Positions 8,161 to 19,092 are shown, counted from the stretch's first letter. The stretch: DNA of 64,000 nt from Gelidibacter gilvus (GCF_004115975.1 NZ_SDDZ01000003.1:62001-126000); one strand, 5' to 3'. Made by a program: numbers and translations. The notes: a model not told the origin generated them from the letters alone.

Positions 8161-9219
8161 ATGAAAAAAAGATACATTATTGTCGCTATTATCATCCTCG
8201 GAATAATTGCGCTTATCGTCAATAGAATTACGGTAAATTCTAAAGCTAGTAGTCCGAGAAACGCACCGCGAACAGTTTCTGTGATGAGTGTAGAAGGGAA
8301 AATCCTCAAAGCTGAGAAATTTGCTGAAAATCTCACCCTATCCGGCACCTTGGAAGCCAATGAAGAAATTGAACTGCGAAGTGAAGTTTCTGGAATCGTA
8401 GAAAGTATTAATTTTGATGAAGGTGCGAAAGTTTCAAAAGGACAAATTCTTTTTCAAGTGAATGATATTGAACTACGAGCTCAATTATCACAAGTAAAAA
8501 CATCTCAGCAGTTGGCCTCTGAAAATCAAAGAAGAGCCAAACTTTTATTGGACAAACAGGCGATAAGTCAGGAGGAATTTGATGTAGCCAACGCCGATTT
8601 TGAATCTGCTCGTGCCCAATCCGATCTTATAGCTGCACAACTTTCAAAAACAACCGTTCGTGCACCTTTTTCAGGAACCATCGGTTTGCGTTCTATATCT
8701 AAAGGTTCTTATGTCACACCTTCAACACCAATTGCCAATCTGGTCAATACAAGTCAGCTAAAACTCACCTTTGCCGTTCCAGAAAAATATGTTTCCCGAA
8801 TGAAAGTTGGTACCGAATTGGTCTTTACAACCTCCGATTCCAAAGAAGAACATACTGCGAAAATTTACGCTATTGAGCCACAAGTGGATATTGCCACAAG
8901 AACTTTAAGAATGAGGGCTATTGCGGAGAATAAAGAAGGTAAATTATACCCAGGTACTTTTGCCAATGTCACCTTACCACTTGAAACCGTCAATAACGCT
9001 TTATTGGTGCCAACCGAAGCATTAATCCCGATCCAAAACGGAAAGAAGATTTTTGTAAAGGAGCATGGACTGGCCAAAGAAGTTGTGGTTGAAACTGGAG
9101 CGAGAACAGCCACTGATGTGCGTGTGCTTTCAGGAATTAAGGTAGGCGATACCATATTAACTTCTGGAGTCATGTCACTCAGAAATGGCACCCCAATAAA
9201 AGTGAATTTAAAGAATTAA
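8161..9219 (+). CDS. RND efflux pump periplasmic adaptor (HlyD/MFP family)
   Basis: A 352-residue membrane fusion protein. An N-terminal hydrophobic segment (about 5-22, IIVAIIILGIIALIV) anchors it in the inner membrane. Residues about 60-95 and 165-200 form the split lipoyl-like domain (VSGIVESINFDEGAKVSKGQ and VRAPFSGTIGLR), with a helical hairpin between them and beta-barrel and membrane-proximal domains after. It links the inner-membrane pump to the outer-membrane channel, and all three genes follow in order. The next start is 9 bases downstream. Substrate cannot be read from sequence. Confidence 0.93.
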   Translation: MKKRYIIVAIIILGIIALIVNRITVNSKASSPRNAPRTVSVMSVEGKILKAEKFAENLTLSGTLEANEEIELRSEVSGIVESINFDEGAKVSKGQILFQVNDIELRAQLSQVKTSQQLASENQRRAKLLLDKQAISQEEFDVANADFESARAQSDLIAAQLSKTTVRAPFSGTIGLRSISKGSYVTPSTPIANLVNTSQLKLTFAVPEKYVSRMKVGTELVFTTSDSKEEHTAKIYAIEPQVDIATRTLRMRAIAENKEGKLYPGTFANVTLPLETVNNALLVPTEALIPIQNGKKIFVKEHGLAKEVVVETGARTATDVRVLSGIKVGDTILTSGVMSLRNGTPIKVNLKN

Positions 9220-9228
9220 TCCTAACTG

Positions 9229-12200
9229 ATGAGTTTATCTACTTTAAGCATTAAACGTCCTGTATTGGCCATTGTCATGAATTTGACCATAATGCTCTTC
9301 GGGATTATTGGTTTCACCTATCTTGGAGTACGGGAATTTCCTTCTATTGATCCTGCACAAATATCTGTAAGTACGAGTTATTCCGGTGCCAATGCTGATA
9401 TCATCGAATCCCAGATTACAGAACCTCTTGAAAAAGCTATCAATGGTATTGATGGAATTAGAAATATAACCTCCTCCAGTAACCAAGGCTCCAGCCGAAT
9501 CAGTATTGAATTCAACCTTGATAAAGATCTTGAAGAAGCCGCCAATGATGTTCGTGATAAAGTGTCACAAGCCATACGTAGTTTGCCTCAAGATATTGAT
9601 GCCGCACCTGTAGTTTCAAAAGCGGACGCCGATTCTCGTGCCATTATTTCCATGACGGTTCAAAGTGATAATAGAAACATTTTGGAGCTGACGGATTATG
9701 CGGATAATGTTTTAGCACAGCGTTTGCAAACCATTCCGGGTGTGAGTAGTGTGCAAATTTGGGGACAGCGTAAGTATGCCATGCGCTTATGGATCGATCC
9801 CTTAAAATTAGCGTCTTACGGCGTCACCGTTGCCGAAGTGAGAAGAGCATTATTGTCGCAAAACGTCGAATTGCCTTCTGGTAAATTATCCGGTGCAAAT
9901 ACCGAATTGACCATAAAAACCATCGGTAATTTATCTACCGAAGAAGAATTTAACGATATTATCATCTCCTCTGAAGATGGCAAAGTGGTACGTTTCAGTG
10001 ATATTGGAAAGGCGACCTTGGAAGCTGAAAACATGGAAACCAAGTTGAGCGACTCTGGTCAGCCTATGGTAGCTTTGGCAATTGTACCACAACCTGGAAC
10101 CAATTATGTGGCCATCGCTGATGCTTTTTATGAAGAATTTGAAAAACTTAAAAAAGATTTACCCGCCGACTTCAAATTAAATATTGTGGTTGATGATACC
10201 TTATTCGTCAAACGTGCCATCACTGAAGTTGTTGAAACTTTAGGAATTTCTATTGTTTTGGTCATCTTGGTCATCTTTTTCTTTTTTAGAAACTGGTCCA
10301 TTGCCATGCGGCCATTGGTTGATATTCCGGTGTCCTTGATTGCGACCTTCTTTATTATGTGGATGTTTGGGTTTTCTATAAATGTATTGACCCTACTTGC
10401 TATTGTGCTGGCCACGGGATTGGTGGTTGATGACGGAATTGTGGTCACAGAAAACATCTATAAGAAAGTAGAAGAAGGCATGTCGCCTATTGAAGCCGCG
10501 ATAAAAGGGTCCAATGAGATTTTCTTTGCAGTCATTTCCATTTCGGTTACCCTGGCAGCAGTTTTTCTTCCTGTAATTTTCTTGGAAGGTTTTGTAGGCC
10601 GCTTGTTTAGGGAATTTGGGGTTGTTATAGGCGCCGCCGTTTTAATTTCGGCCTTTGTCTCTTTATCGTTAACGCCTATGTTAAATGCTTACTTGATGAA
10701 ACCAGGGAAGCAGAATCAAACACGGTTTTATCTCTACACGGAACCTTTTTTCGTAAAAATGAATAATGCCTATGCCAATTCATTAGGTAAATTCTTGAAG
10801 AAAAAATGGTGGAGTTTTCCGGTATTGGCTATTTGTATTGTGATGATTGGGGTGTTTTTTAATTTACTTCAAAAAGAAACGGCACCTTACGATGATCGAA
10901 GTTATATCGGACTTAACGTCACGGCGCCAGAAGGTGCTTCTTATGAATATATGGATCGGTTTATGACTGAGATCACCGATTTAATAAATGATTCCATTCC
11001 AGAGAAAAAGGTGAGTTTGATCATCACTTCTCCAGGTTGGGGATCTTCTTCAGTGAATAGTGGCCGTGCTACAATTTCATTGGTGGATCCAGGTGAGCGT
11101 GATCGTTCGCAAAAGGAAATTGCAGAAGATCTCTCCCGATGGACCCGAAACTATGAAAATGCCCGTGTGAGTGTTTCAGAAACTCCAACCATCGCTGTGA
11201 ATAGGCGAGGAGGGATGCCAATTCAATACATTATCCAAGCACAGAATTTCGAGAAATTACGAGAGGTAATTCCTGAGTTTATGGAAGAGGCCGAAAATAA
11301 TCCGGTTTTTTCTAACACCGATGTGAATTTGAAATTCAACAAACCTGAAATCTATGTCACCATTGATCGTGAAAAGGCAAAAAGTTTGGGCGTGTCCGTG
11401 TTGGATGTTGCGCAAACGTTGCAACTCTCATTAAGTGGCCAACGTTTTGGTTATTTTATGATGAATGGCAAGCAGTACCAAGTGATAGGACAGTTTGACA
11501 AGAAGGATCGCAGTAAACCGATGGACCTCACCTCAATGTACGTGAAAAATGATAAAGGCGAATTGATACAGATGGATAATTTAGTAACTACTGAAGAACA
11601 TAGTAGTCCGCCACAACTTTATCACAACAACCGTTACATGTCGGCCACGGTTTCGGCAAGTTTGGCACCAGGAATGAGTATTAGTGATGGTATTGATGCC
11701 ATGGAGAGTATTCGTGCGAAGGTTTTGGACGAAACATTCACGACTGATTTGGGTGGTGAATCACGAGATTTCGTGGAAAGTAGTTCAAATACCCTTTTTG
11801 CATTTGGATTGGCTTTACTGCTGATATTTTTAATTTTAGCCGCACAATTTGAAAGTTTCATAGATCCATTTATTATTATCCTTACCGTGCCGATGGCTGT
11901 TGCTGGAGCCCTATTTTCGCTTTGGTTATTTGGGCAGACCTGGAATATTTTCAGTCAAATTGGTACCATCATGCTAATTGGTTTGGTTACGAAAAATGGG
12001 ATTTTGATTGTGGAATTTGCCAACCAACTTAGGGAAGAGGGCATACCCAAATACGAAGCCATTCAGAAGGCTTCAGTATCCCGACTCCGTCCAATATTGA
12101 TGACAAGTTTAACTATTGCCTTGGGGGCGTTGCCAATTGCATTATCAATTGGAGCAGCTTCTACCAGTAGAATTGGCATGGGGGTCGTTATTATTGGAGG

Positions 12201-12318
12201 CACACTATTTTCGCTTGTTCTGACCTTGTTCGTTATTCCAGCTATTTATATGATGTGGTCCAGAAAGAGAAAACATCATCCAGAATTTGATAAAATTGAT
12301 ACTTATGGAACCGTATAA
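9229..12318 (+). CDS. RND family multidrug efflux pump, inner-membrane permease (AcrB/MexB-like)
   Basis: A 1029-residue proton-driven pump of the hydrophobe/amphiphile efflux family. It has TM1 near residues 13-30, a large periplasmic domain (about 35-330), TM2-6, a second periplasmic domain (about 555-860) and TM7-12. The TM4 proton-relay pair of aspartates is in ATGLVVDDGIVVTENIY at about residue 400. N-terminal SIKRPVLAIVMNL and late KNGILIVEFANQL are typical. The overlap with the channel gene and the 9-base gap after the adaptor indicate one transcript. The length is normal for the family and no defect was seen. Confidence 0.95.
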   Translation: MSLSTLSIKRPVLAIVMNLTIMLFGIIGFTYLGVREFPSIDPAQISVSTSYSGANADIIESQITEPLEKAINGIDGIRNITSSSNQGSSRISIEFNLDKDLEEAANDVRDKVSQAIRSLPQDIDAAPVVSKADADSRAIISMTVQSDNRNILELTDYADNVLAQRLQTIPGVSSVQIWGQRKYAMRLWIDPLKLASYGVTVAEVRRALLSQNVELPSGKLSGANTELTIKTIGNLSTEEEFNDIIISSEDGKVVRFSDIGKATLEAENMETKLSDSGQPMVALAIVPQPGTNYVAIADAFYEEFEKLKKDLPADFKLNIVVDDTLFVKRAITEVVETLGISIVLVILVIFFFFRNWSIAMRPLVDIPVSLIATFFIMWMFGFSINVLTLLAIVLATGLVVDDGIVVTENIYKKVEEGMSPIEAAIKGSNEIFFAVISISVTLAAVFLPVIFLEGFVGRLFREFGVVIGAAVLISAFVSLSLTPMLNAYLMKPGKQNQTRFYLYTEPFFVKMNNAYANSLGKFLKKKWWSFPVLAICIVMIGVFFNLLQKETAPYDDRSYIGLNVTAPEGASYEYMDRFMTEITDLINDSIPEKKVSLIITSPGWGSSSVNSGRATISLVDPGERDRSQKEIAEDLSRWTRNYENARVSVSETPTIAVNRRGGMPIQYIIQAQNFEKLREVIPEFMEEAENNPVFSNTDVNLKFNKPEIYVTIDREKAKSLGVSVLDVAQTLQLSLSGQRFGYFMMNGKQYQVIGQFDKKDRSKPMDLTSMYVKNDKGELIQMDNLVTTEEHSSPPQLYHNNRYMSATVSASLAPGMSISDGIDAMESIRAKVLDETFTTDLGGESRDFVESSSNTLFAFGLALLLIFLILAAQFESFIDPFIIILTVPMAVAGALFSLWLFGQTWNIFSQIGTIMLIGLVTKNGILIVEFANQLREEGIPKYEAIQKASVSRLRPILMTSLTIALGALPIALSIGAASTSRIGMGVVIIGGTLFSLVLTLFVIPAIYMMWSRKRKHHPEFDKIDTYGTV

Positions 12319-13624
12319 GCTCTGGCCACTATATCTGAGTCTGTGTTTGGGAATCCTTTCCTTAAACGCACACTCCCAAGAACTATTGACACTTGAAGAG
12401 GCGGTAGAAATTGCGTTGGAAAACAATTACGACATTCGTTTGGCAAAAAACGATTTAAAATCTGATTCTCTTGGTGTAAGTCCGGGATTTGCAGGAATGC
12501 TCCCGAGAGTTTTTGCCCAGGCCTCCACCAATAACAGTACTCAAAATATCTCCCAAACGCGCTCCAGTGGTGAGGTTATAGAATTGGACAATGCAAAAAA
12601 TAATAATCTAAGTTATGGCGTAGGATTGGACTGGACTATTTTTGATGGTTTAGGTATGTTTGCGCGCTATGACCAATTGAAGGAACTTGAGAAATTGGGA
12701 AAAGCACAATTACAGAGCACCATATTAAATCGGGTGAGTGATGTCATGATCACTTATTATGATTTGGTACAACATCAACAACAATTGGCGGCATTGGACA
12801 GTACTTTGGTAATTTCGCGGCAACGCTTAGAGCTTGCGGATAACCGTTTCAGTATTGGTAAAGCTTCAAAGTTGGAGGTCTTAAATGCGCAAGTGGATCT
12901 TAATACGGACAAGACCGAACATATCCGACAAAGCGAAGTCTATGCTAATACAAAAATTAGGCTTAACGAAATTATGGCACGAGATCCAGAAACCGATTTT
13001 AAAGTTAGGGACGAAGTGTTGATTGAAAGTAATTTGGAGCTTGCACAACTTGAGCGTTTGGCAACATCACAAAATCCTGAATTGCAGGCACAATTGATCA
13101 GTAAGCGCATTTCGGAATTGGAATTAAAGCAACTTAAAGGCAATCGCTATCCTAGAATTTCTGCATCAACAGGCTATAATTTCAGCGATTCAGAATCGAG
13201 CTTGGGGTTTACCACAAAAAATAATGCCCAAGGTTGGAATTATGGTTTCGCAGCTTCTATCGACATTTTCAACGGTTCCAATCAAAATCGGAATGAAAAA
13301 ATCGCCAAGCTTCAAATAGAAAATTCAACGCTTGCCATCGCGCAGCAATCTCAGACCATAAAAACGCAATTGCATACCGCATTTCAAACCTATCAAACCA
13401 ATTTGAGTTTAATTGACTTGGAAACAAGCAACCAGGAAATTGCCAAGGAAAACCTCGATATCACCCTCGCCAAATATAAAATTGGGACCATCCCAACCAT
13501 CGAGTTCAGAACCGCACAGCTCAACTATATACGCGCCACTTTGCGCATGGCGAATGCAATTTATCAAGCCAAGTTATCAGAAATCACCTTAAAACAACTG
13601 GCGGGTAGTTTGTCTTTAAATTAA
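12305..13624 (+). CDS. TolC-family outer-membrane efflux channel
   Basis: About 439 residues. The start was placed at ATG 12305 rather than 12287 because it gives a clean signal peptide (MEPYKLWPLYLSLCLGILSLN, cut near SQELL). It overlaps the pump gene by 14 bases. Two OEP repeats of long amphipathic helices follow, each opening with a family-like segment (LTLEEAVEIALENNYDIRLA near residue 33). The protein should form the trimeric outer-membrane tunnel that completes the tripartite efflux system with the two upstream genes. The end KQLAGSLSLN is typical of Bacteroidota members. Confidence 0.92.
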   Translation: MEPYKLWPLYLSLCLGILSLNAHSQELLTLEEAVEIALENNYDIRLAKNDLKSDSLGVSPGFAGMLPRVFAQASTNNSTQNISQTRSSGEVIELDNAKNNNLSYGVGLDWTIFDGLGMFARYDQLKELEKLGKAQLQSTILNRVSDVMITYYDLVQHQQQLAALDSTLVISRQRLELADNRFSIGKASKLEVLNAQVDLNTDKTEHIRQSEVYANTKIRLNEIMARDPETDFKVRDEVLIESNLELAQLERLATSQNPELQAQLISKRISELELKQLKGNRYPRISASTGYNFSDSESSLGFTTKNNAQGWNYGFAASIDIFNGSNQNRNEKIAKLQIENSTLAIAQQSQTIKTQLHTAFQTYQTNLSLIDLETSNQEIAKENLDITLAKYKIGTIPTIEFRTAQLNYIRATLRMANAIYQAKLSEITLKQLAGSLSLN

Positions 13625-13727
13625 AATAAATTTGATTTGATTTTCTATGAGATTACAAAGGTTCTAAAGACTTTGTTAAACTCCGTCTGAACCTGTCAAA
13701 ATAGTATGTCTTCCTTTTTCTTTTAAT

Positions 13728-13735
13728 TACCTTTG
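13728..13735 (+). promoter_or_regulatory. -7 promoter box of dsbD
   Basis: TACCTTTG matches TAnnTTTG exactly. It implies a start near 13741 and a leader of about 137 bases before the dsbD ATG, long for this genome. No clear -33 element. Confidence 0.5.
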
Positions 13736-13877
13736 CACCTTGATTTTAAAAGTTTCAATATTTTTAACATTTTATTATAAGGGCATTCCACATTAGCAAC
13801 GTCTTGTTATTAGAGAAGTTACATGTCATGTTTTTTTCTGTTATAAATATTGATAACACCCTAATTAAAACTACCAA

Positions 13878-15899
13878 ATGAGAATTTTCTTGCTTTCCTT
13901 TTTACTCGTGTCGTTAACATGGACAACGGTCAGTGCCCAAGTTTTGGAACCTGTAAAATGGTCCACTTCAGTTGAAAAAATATCTGATACTGAGTTTGAT
14001 CTGATTTCAAGAGCCACTATCGACAGAGGTTGGCACCTGTACTCACAAGATGTTCCTGAGGACGGCCCAATTCCAACGACGTTTACTTATGATACCGGTG
14101 CAAATGCTGAACTTATGGGTAATACCCTCGAAGAGGAAGGACGTACCGTTCATGATCCCGTATTCAATATGCGTATTAAGTTTTTTGATGACGCGGCCGA
14201 ATTCAGACAACGCATCACATTGCTCAACAAAGAACTTTCAATAGTTAAGGGTGAGGTGGAATTTATGGTTTGTGATGATATGCGATGTTTACCACCAAGT
14301 TATATCGACTTGAACTTCGATCTAACCAAAGCTAAAAGTTCCGCAGGAACAGACACCGCCGCCTCTGAGAATAGTAGTACATTTAATTTTCAGGAGCCTG
14401 TAATGATAGATAGTGATAAAGAAGTCATTGTTACAGAAAGGGAGGAGAAAGAAGCAGAAAACAGTGGTCTTTGGACAATTTTCATTCTTGGAATGGGCGC
14501 TGGACTTATCGCATTGTTTACCCCATGCGTTTTCCCATTGATACCCATGACGGTCAGTTTCTTTACCAAACAAAGTCAGAACAAAGCTGAGGGCGTGAAA
14601 AATGCCATCATCTATGGCCTTTGTATCATCGTCATCTATGTAATTTTGGGTACTGGTGTTGTGGCCATCTTTGGCGCGAGTGCCATTAATGAGTTCTCCA
14701 CAAGTGTCACTTTTAACTTACTGTTCTTTTTTATCCTTGTGATATTCGCGGTGTCCTTTTTAGGTGCTTTTGAAATCATGCTCCCACAATCATGGGCAAA
14801 TAAAATAGACAGTAAAGCTGGAAAAGGCGGATATACAGGTATATTTTTTATGGCCTTGGCGCTTGCGATCGTGTCATTTTCCTGTACCGGACCTTTCGTA
14901 GGTAATATTATTGTTCTTTCAGCTACCAAAGGCGGATTGGCACCAATGATTGGGATGTTGGGCTTTTCAATCGCCTTGGCATTGCCGTTTGGATTGTTTG
15001 CAGCATTTCCAGGATGGTTGAACTCACTTCCAAAATCTGGAGGTTGGTTAAACACGGTTAAAGTGGTTTTAGGATTTTTGGAACTGGCATTTGCCTTCAA
15101 GTTCCTTTCCCAAGCAGATCTGGTGCTACAATTGCATTTCTTGGAGCGTGAGGTTTTCATCGCCATTTGGATTGCTATTTTTGGAGCCTTGGCATTTTAC
15201 CTTTTCGGAAAGATCAAATTACCACATGATTCGCCGTTGACCCATATTTCCGTAGGACGTTTGAGCCTTGGTTTGTTGGTACTGAGTTTTACTATTTATA
15301 TGATCCCAGGCCTTTGGGGCGCGCCTCTTAATTTGATCAGTGCCTTCCCACCACCATTGGATTATTCTGAGTCGCCTTATGGTGTTGGTAATTCCAAAAC
15401 TGGAGGAGGGTTTAGTTCGGGTGATGCCCAGGTACTTCCTGATGGCGGACATCTTTTGGCACCACACCAAATTTTGGCCTTCAATGATTATGATAAAGGT
15501 ATGGCCTACGCCAAGGAAGTCGGCAAGCCAGTGATGTTAGACTTTACAGGTTGGGCCTGTGTAAACTGTAGAAGGATGGAACAGAACGTTTGGCCAAATG
15601 ACCAAGTGCTCAATATTCTTAAGAATGAAGTGGTGTTGATTTCCTTATATGTTGATGATAAGCGAAAGCTTGAGGACGATGAGATCGTGGAATCGCAATT
15701 GAGACCGGGCAAACAGTTGAAGTACATCGGGCAGAAATGGAGCGAGTTCCAGACTATAAGATATAAAACAAACACGCAGCCTTTCTATGTGTTGATAGGA
15801 CATGATGAGGAAAATCTTAATGATCCAGTGGGTTATACTCCAAATGCTCAGGAATACCTTGAGTGGATGAGAGAAGGCGTAGGTGCCTATGAGAAATAA
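13878..15899 (+). CDS. dsbD: Thiol:disulfide interchange protein DsbD (CcdA-type core with thioredoxin-like domain)
   Basis: A 673-residue transmembrane reductase. Signal peptide at residues 1-20. An N-terminal DsbD-alpha-like periplasmic domain follows, with the cysteine pair in [12 protein letters not shown] (about residues 131-142). Then come about eight membrane helices (about 195-480) with cysteines in [12 protein letters not shown] and [12 protein letters not shown]. The C-terminal thioredoxin-fold domain carries Cys561-Val-Asn-Cys564 in [14 protein letters not shown]. It moves electrons from cytoplasmic thioredoxin to periplasmic substrates. All three redox modules keep their cysteines. 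A strong terminator follows. Confidence 0.93.
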   Translation: MRIFLLSFLLVSLTWTTVSAQVLEPVKWSTSVEKISDTEFDLISRATIDRGWHLYSQDVPEDGPIPTTFTYDTGANAELMGNTLEEEGRTVHDPVFNMRIKFFDDAAEFRQRITLLNKELSIVKGEVEFMVCDDMRCLPPSYIDLNFDLTKAKSSAGTDTAASENSSTFNFQEPVMIDSDKEVIVTEREEKEAENSGLWTIFILGMGAGLIALFTPCVFPLIPMTVSFFTKQSQNKAEGVKNAIIYGLCIIVIYVILGTGVVAIFGASAINEFSTSVTFNLLFFFILVIFAVSFLGAFEIMLPQSWANKIDSKAGKGGYTGIFFMALALAIVSFSCTGPFVGNIIVLSATKGGLAPMIGMLGFSIALALPFGLFAAFPGWLNSLPKSGGWLNTVKVVLGFLELAFAFKFLSQADLVLQLHFLEREVFIAIWIAIFGALAFYLFGKIKLPHDSPLTHISVGRLSLGLLVLSFTIYMIPGLWGAPLNLISAFPPPLDYSESPYGVGNSKTGGGFSSGDAQVLPDGGHLLAPHQILAFNDYDKGMAYAKEVGKPVMLDFTGWACVNCRRMEQNVWPNDQVLNILKNEVVLISLYVDDKRKLEDDEIVESQLRPGKQLKYIGQKWSEFQTIRYKTNTQPFYVLIGHDEENLNDPVGYTPNAQEYLEWMREGVGAYEK

Positions 15900-15980
15900 G
15901 GCATAAATCCGTTATTTTGAAAAGCAGCAACGTAGATTGATTTTCATGTTTCAATCAATTGCTATGCATATATAAATATC

Positions 15981-16014
15981 AAAACCACTTCATTTTAAAT
16001 GAAGTGGTTTTTTT
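15981..16014. terminator. Terminator after dsbD, probably serving both strands
   Basis: Perfect 15-base arms (15981-15995 and 15998-16012) followed by T residues on the plus strand; the A-rich left arm also gives T residues on the minus strand, where the FUSC gene ends at 16055. Confidence 0.85.
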
Positions 16015-16054
16015 AGTGAAATTCAAATCAGAATGATTAACCGAATGTTAACTT

Positions 16055-18295
16055 TTATAGAACCTCATGATATTTTGAAGTTGCTTTCCTTAGATTTTCA
16101 GAAAGCGTCTTTAACCAAATCAACTGATTGGCAATTAAATAAGCTTCCTGCAGATTGTGAAGCGTTTCTGTGTCCAATTCCGTGTGGCCATTTTGAATGT
16201 TTTCGTCACGCATTCTGGATAAGCTATAATAGGTTTCCATTAGCTTTTCTTGAGCTTCTTCAATATCGATAGTGATCGTTTCACAGTCGGCTTTAACCTC
16301 ATTTAAAATGGAACAGGAAGCTTCAAGCGTATTGGCTATTCTCAAAATTATGGCATCAAACTCTTTGGAGGCCGGAGTCGTTTGATGGTTGATGATAAAA
16401 CTGCCTATAGATGCAATAGCTGATACCATGGTTTGATTTAAGGTCACCATGCCATAGATCAGTTGAAATTCTTTTTGCTTCGATTTTGGATCTTGAGTCA
16501 ATCTTTGGAAGGCAGCGTTCAAATTACTGATGGCCAAAAAGGCTTCCTTTCGTGCTAATTTATAAGACAGTTCATTTTTAGTTTTATCATAATATAATTC
16601 TTGGGTGGCTAAAAGATATTTTCTATTCTTGTTCAAAGCATCCACAAGTACATTTTTTAAATTTGAGGCTTCCCAACTTGGCCATAAAGTATAATTGGCA
16701 ACAACGGCAATACCGGCACCAAGGATAGTGTCAATCACTCGGTATTGAATCACTTGAAACGCATCAGGATTGATAAGCGAATACACAAATATGATATTGA
16801 TGGTAATCAGGGCTGCTGCCGATTTAAAATTCTGCTGTATCAATGAAAAAGCCAAGGTTAACGAAATGATCGCTAAAATCGCATAAACGATTACATTTTG
16901 AGTCAGTAATACGATGCCAATAGCGATGGCGGCACCAATGAGCGTCCCAATAATTCGGTCTTTAGAACGCTCTTTGGTCAAGCCATAATTGGGTCGCATG
17001 ATCACAATAATGGTCAGGAGAATCCAATAGGTGTTTCTGATATCCAAAAGAGTTCCCAAGATAAAGGCGAAAATAATCGCCACTGTAAAGCGGAGGGCAT
17101 GCCTGAACAAGGTGGAATTCCAACTGAAGTTTTGAAAAATAACATTCAGGCGATACTCTTGAAGCGTTAAAAATTGACTCGTATTCTGACGTTTTAAGGA
17201 CACTTTTGATGCATCCTCAACATTTGCCATGACCCTTCGAATAGCGTTGATTTCATCGAAGATGTTTTCTTGATAATCATACAGATTTCGAAGTACTAAT
17301 GCACCATCACGAGCCTTTGGTAATTGGATATCCTCAACATATTCAGAAATTGCCTCTTTGGCTTTTGACAACGCATTTATTAAAGCGTCGCTTTCAGGGA
17401 TTTTGTCATTTTGAATCAGTAACTCAGATAAAGTGATCAAATGGTTTCCCATAACTTTATTGAGCTTTTTGGCAGAATTGAGATGTTTTCTGTCGCTAAA
17501 TAAACGGTCTATTTCATTATAATCTAAGTGTTTGGCTTCAATGATCTCGAAAATATTAACTGAAGAAATGAAGATTAAAAGATGTTTTTCATCATAATGG
17601 GAACGTCCGGAACGTTTACGTTCCAAAAGAAGTAGTTCCCTTAAAGTTTCGTGTTTTTCATTGATTTGGCTTTGCAGGACAAAGGCTTGCTGAATGAAAG
17701 CTTGTCGTTCTGTCCTTTTGGTTAACAACCGTGCTCTTAATTTTAAATACTCCCCAATTAGAGATAGGCTGTCAGACAAAAACTGGATTTCATCTTTTTT
17801 TGGCGATAGTTTCCTGAATAGATAAGAAATGAGCAAATACCAAAGTCCGCCACAACCAATCAGTAACACATGGGATAAAATTTCAATTGGCGTTTCTTTT
17901 TGAACCGCAAAAGCCAGCACCATGGCCAATAATCCAGAAAGAGATACCATAGACGCCCTAAATCCATAAACAGAAATAAAGGAAACAAAAAACGAAATAA
18001 CGGCCAAGGCTACAATAATAAGTGGGAGGTAAGGCTTACAGAATAGAATGGTTGCTGTAATGAGCATGGTTAGACCAGTGCTAATTAAAATAGCATTGAC
18101 TTTCCGTTTTAAACTTCCAGGGATGTCTCCAGGCGCATTTAAAAAAGCACCCATAACAATGGCAGGTGCAAACTCAAAATAGCCCAAAAGATATAGGACA
18201 ACTAAAGGCGTTACCACGGCAAAGGTCAGTCTTAGACCTCTGTAAAAATGGGAGCCTTTAAAAAAAAGTTCTATAGTTGTGAGAAGTGCTTTCAA
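16055..18295 (-). CDS. FUSC-family inner-membrane protein (YccS/YhfK-like)
   Basis: A 746-residue membrane protein with two hydrophobic blocks, each of about five to six helices (residues about 20-165 and 395-540), each followed by a long charged helical cytoplasmic region. The second block contains the FUSC-type run (LRNTYWILLTIIVIMRPNYG near residues 418-437). This arrangement matches YccS/YhfK-type proteins, related to aromatic-acid exporters and fusaric-acid resistance proteins. Transport of a small acid is a family-based inference. It stands alone between the dsbD terminator and the upstream gene at 18465. Confidence 0.87.
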   Translation of the reverse strand: MKALLTTIELFFKGSHFYRGLRLTFAVVTPLVVLYLLGYFEFAPAIVMGAFLNAPGDIPGSLKRKVNAILISTGLTMLITATILFCKPYLPLIIVALAVISFFVSFISVYGFRASMVSLSGLLAMVLAFAVQKETPIEILSHVLLIGCGGLWYLLISYLFRKLSPKKDEIQFLSDSLSLIGEYLKLRARLLTKRTERQAFIQQAFVLQSQINEKHETLRELLLLERKRSGRSHYDEKHLLIFISSVNIFEIIEAKHLDYNEIDRLFSDRKHLNSAKKLNKVMGNHLITLSELLIQNDKIPESDALINALSKAKEAISEYVEDIQLPKARDGALVLRNLYDYQENIFDEINAIRRVMANVEDASKVSLKRQNTSQFLTLQEYRLNVIFQNFSWNSTLFRHALRFTVAIIFAFILGTLLDIRNTYWILLTIIVIMRPNYGLTKERSKDRIIGTLIGAAIAIGIVLLTQNVIVYAILAIISLTLAFSLIQQNFKSAAALITINIIFVYSLINPDAFQVIQYRVIDTILGAGIAVVANYTLWPSWEASNLKNVLVDALNKNRKYLLATQELYYDKTKNELSYKLARKEAFLAISNLNAAFQRLTQDPKSKQKEFQLIYGMVTLNQTMVSAIASIGSFIINHQTTPASKEFDAIILRIANTLEASCSILNEVKADCETITIDIEEAQEKLMETYYSLSRMRDENIQNGHTELDTETLHNLQEAYLIANQLIWLKTLSENLRKATSKYHEVL

Positions 18296-18396
18296 TGGTT
18301 TGTACGATTCGCTGCAAAGGTAAACTAATTGATTTGTTCTAATTCAATGCTGAAGTTATTTTAAAGTTATCGGTTCTGGAATTCTAACAAAGAAAA

Positions 18397-18421
18397 AACC
18401 ACTTCTTGCTTGGAAGTGGTT
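18397..18421 (-). terminator. Terminator after the secreted protein gene
   Basis: AACCACTTC and GAAGTGGTT arms with a 7-base loop; read on the minus strand it is followed by T residues. It lies 44 bases after the stop at 18465. Confidence 0.75.
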
Positions 18422-18464
18422 ATAAATGTTTATTTTTTTCGATTATGATTGAAATGCAATTAGA

Positions 18465-19031
18465 TTAATCTGTGCTTCCCCATGGTGCACCTGGTGATTC
18501 TACTTCCTTGGTAAGATCAAATTTTACAGAAAACAATCTGTCGGAACCTATCCTGCGTAGATTGTAGGTGAGAGAACTGTCATCTACCGTTATCCACCAC
18601 ACGTTATTAGCGGCATGAGCCAAGAGATTTGCGGTAAACTGATCTGCCGGAAAGAATTGGATATCAGCTCGACCTGTGTTTGGACTGAGCCCGCCGTATT
18701 GGGTAACATCATCATCAGAGCCGTCAGTCTTTCTATGGTCGTGTTTTAAAAGGATTAAATTATCGTCGCCCATCGTCAAAACCCAAGTACGCGATTTGTC
18801 ATCGCCTACAAAAAATGGAATTCTGAGTACATTGTCCTCACAACTACGTACGTTCATGACTAATTTTTCTCCTGTAAAACCATCGCCTTCTTTTCCTCCA
18901 GCTATAATTTCGCCTTCATAAGATTTTCCGCAGTGAGTTTTAAGGGTGTCCCAAAATTGAACAGATCCCGGTGCCTCCTGTGCCATCATATGGAACGGTA
19001 CCACCAATAAAATAAAAAGTAATTTTTTCAT
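18465..19031 (-). CDS. Secreted protein of unknown function
   Basis: A 188-residue protein with a signal peptide (MKKLLFILLVVPFHMMAQ). The mature part has two cysteines (THCGKSYEG and VRSCEDN) that could form a disulfide, and a conserved-looking run VLTMGDDNLILLKHDHRKTDG with several His and Asp residues. It ends in SPGAPWGSTD. I do not recognise a named family. The gene stands 61 bases downstream of pyruvate carboxylase on the same strand and has its own terminator, so it may be the last gene of that transcript. Periplasmic or surface location is inferred from the signal peptide only. Confidence 0.75.
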   Translation of the reverse strand: MKKLLFILLVVPFHMMAQEAPGSVQFWDTLKTHCGKSYEGEIIAGGKEGDGFTGEKLVMNVRSCEDNVLRIPFFVGDDKSRTWVLTMGDDNLILLKHDHRKTDGSDDDVTQYGGLSPNTGRADIQFFPADQFTANLLAHAANNVWWITVDDSSLTYNLRRIGSDRLFSVKFDLTKEVESPGAPWGSTD

Positions 19032-19092
19032 GCTTCCAAGATATGTAATTAATTTTAAGTTGGCAATCCAATTAAATTTTCAATCCCCAAAA

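Noticed and set aside
14636-15166. 176-codon minus-strand open frame inside dsbD
   Set aside because: Antisense to the membrane core of DsbD; composition is that of a reverse-read hydrophobic gene.
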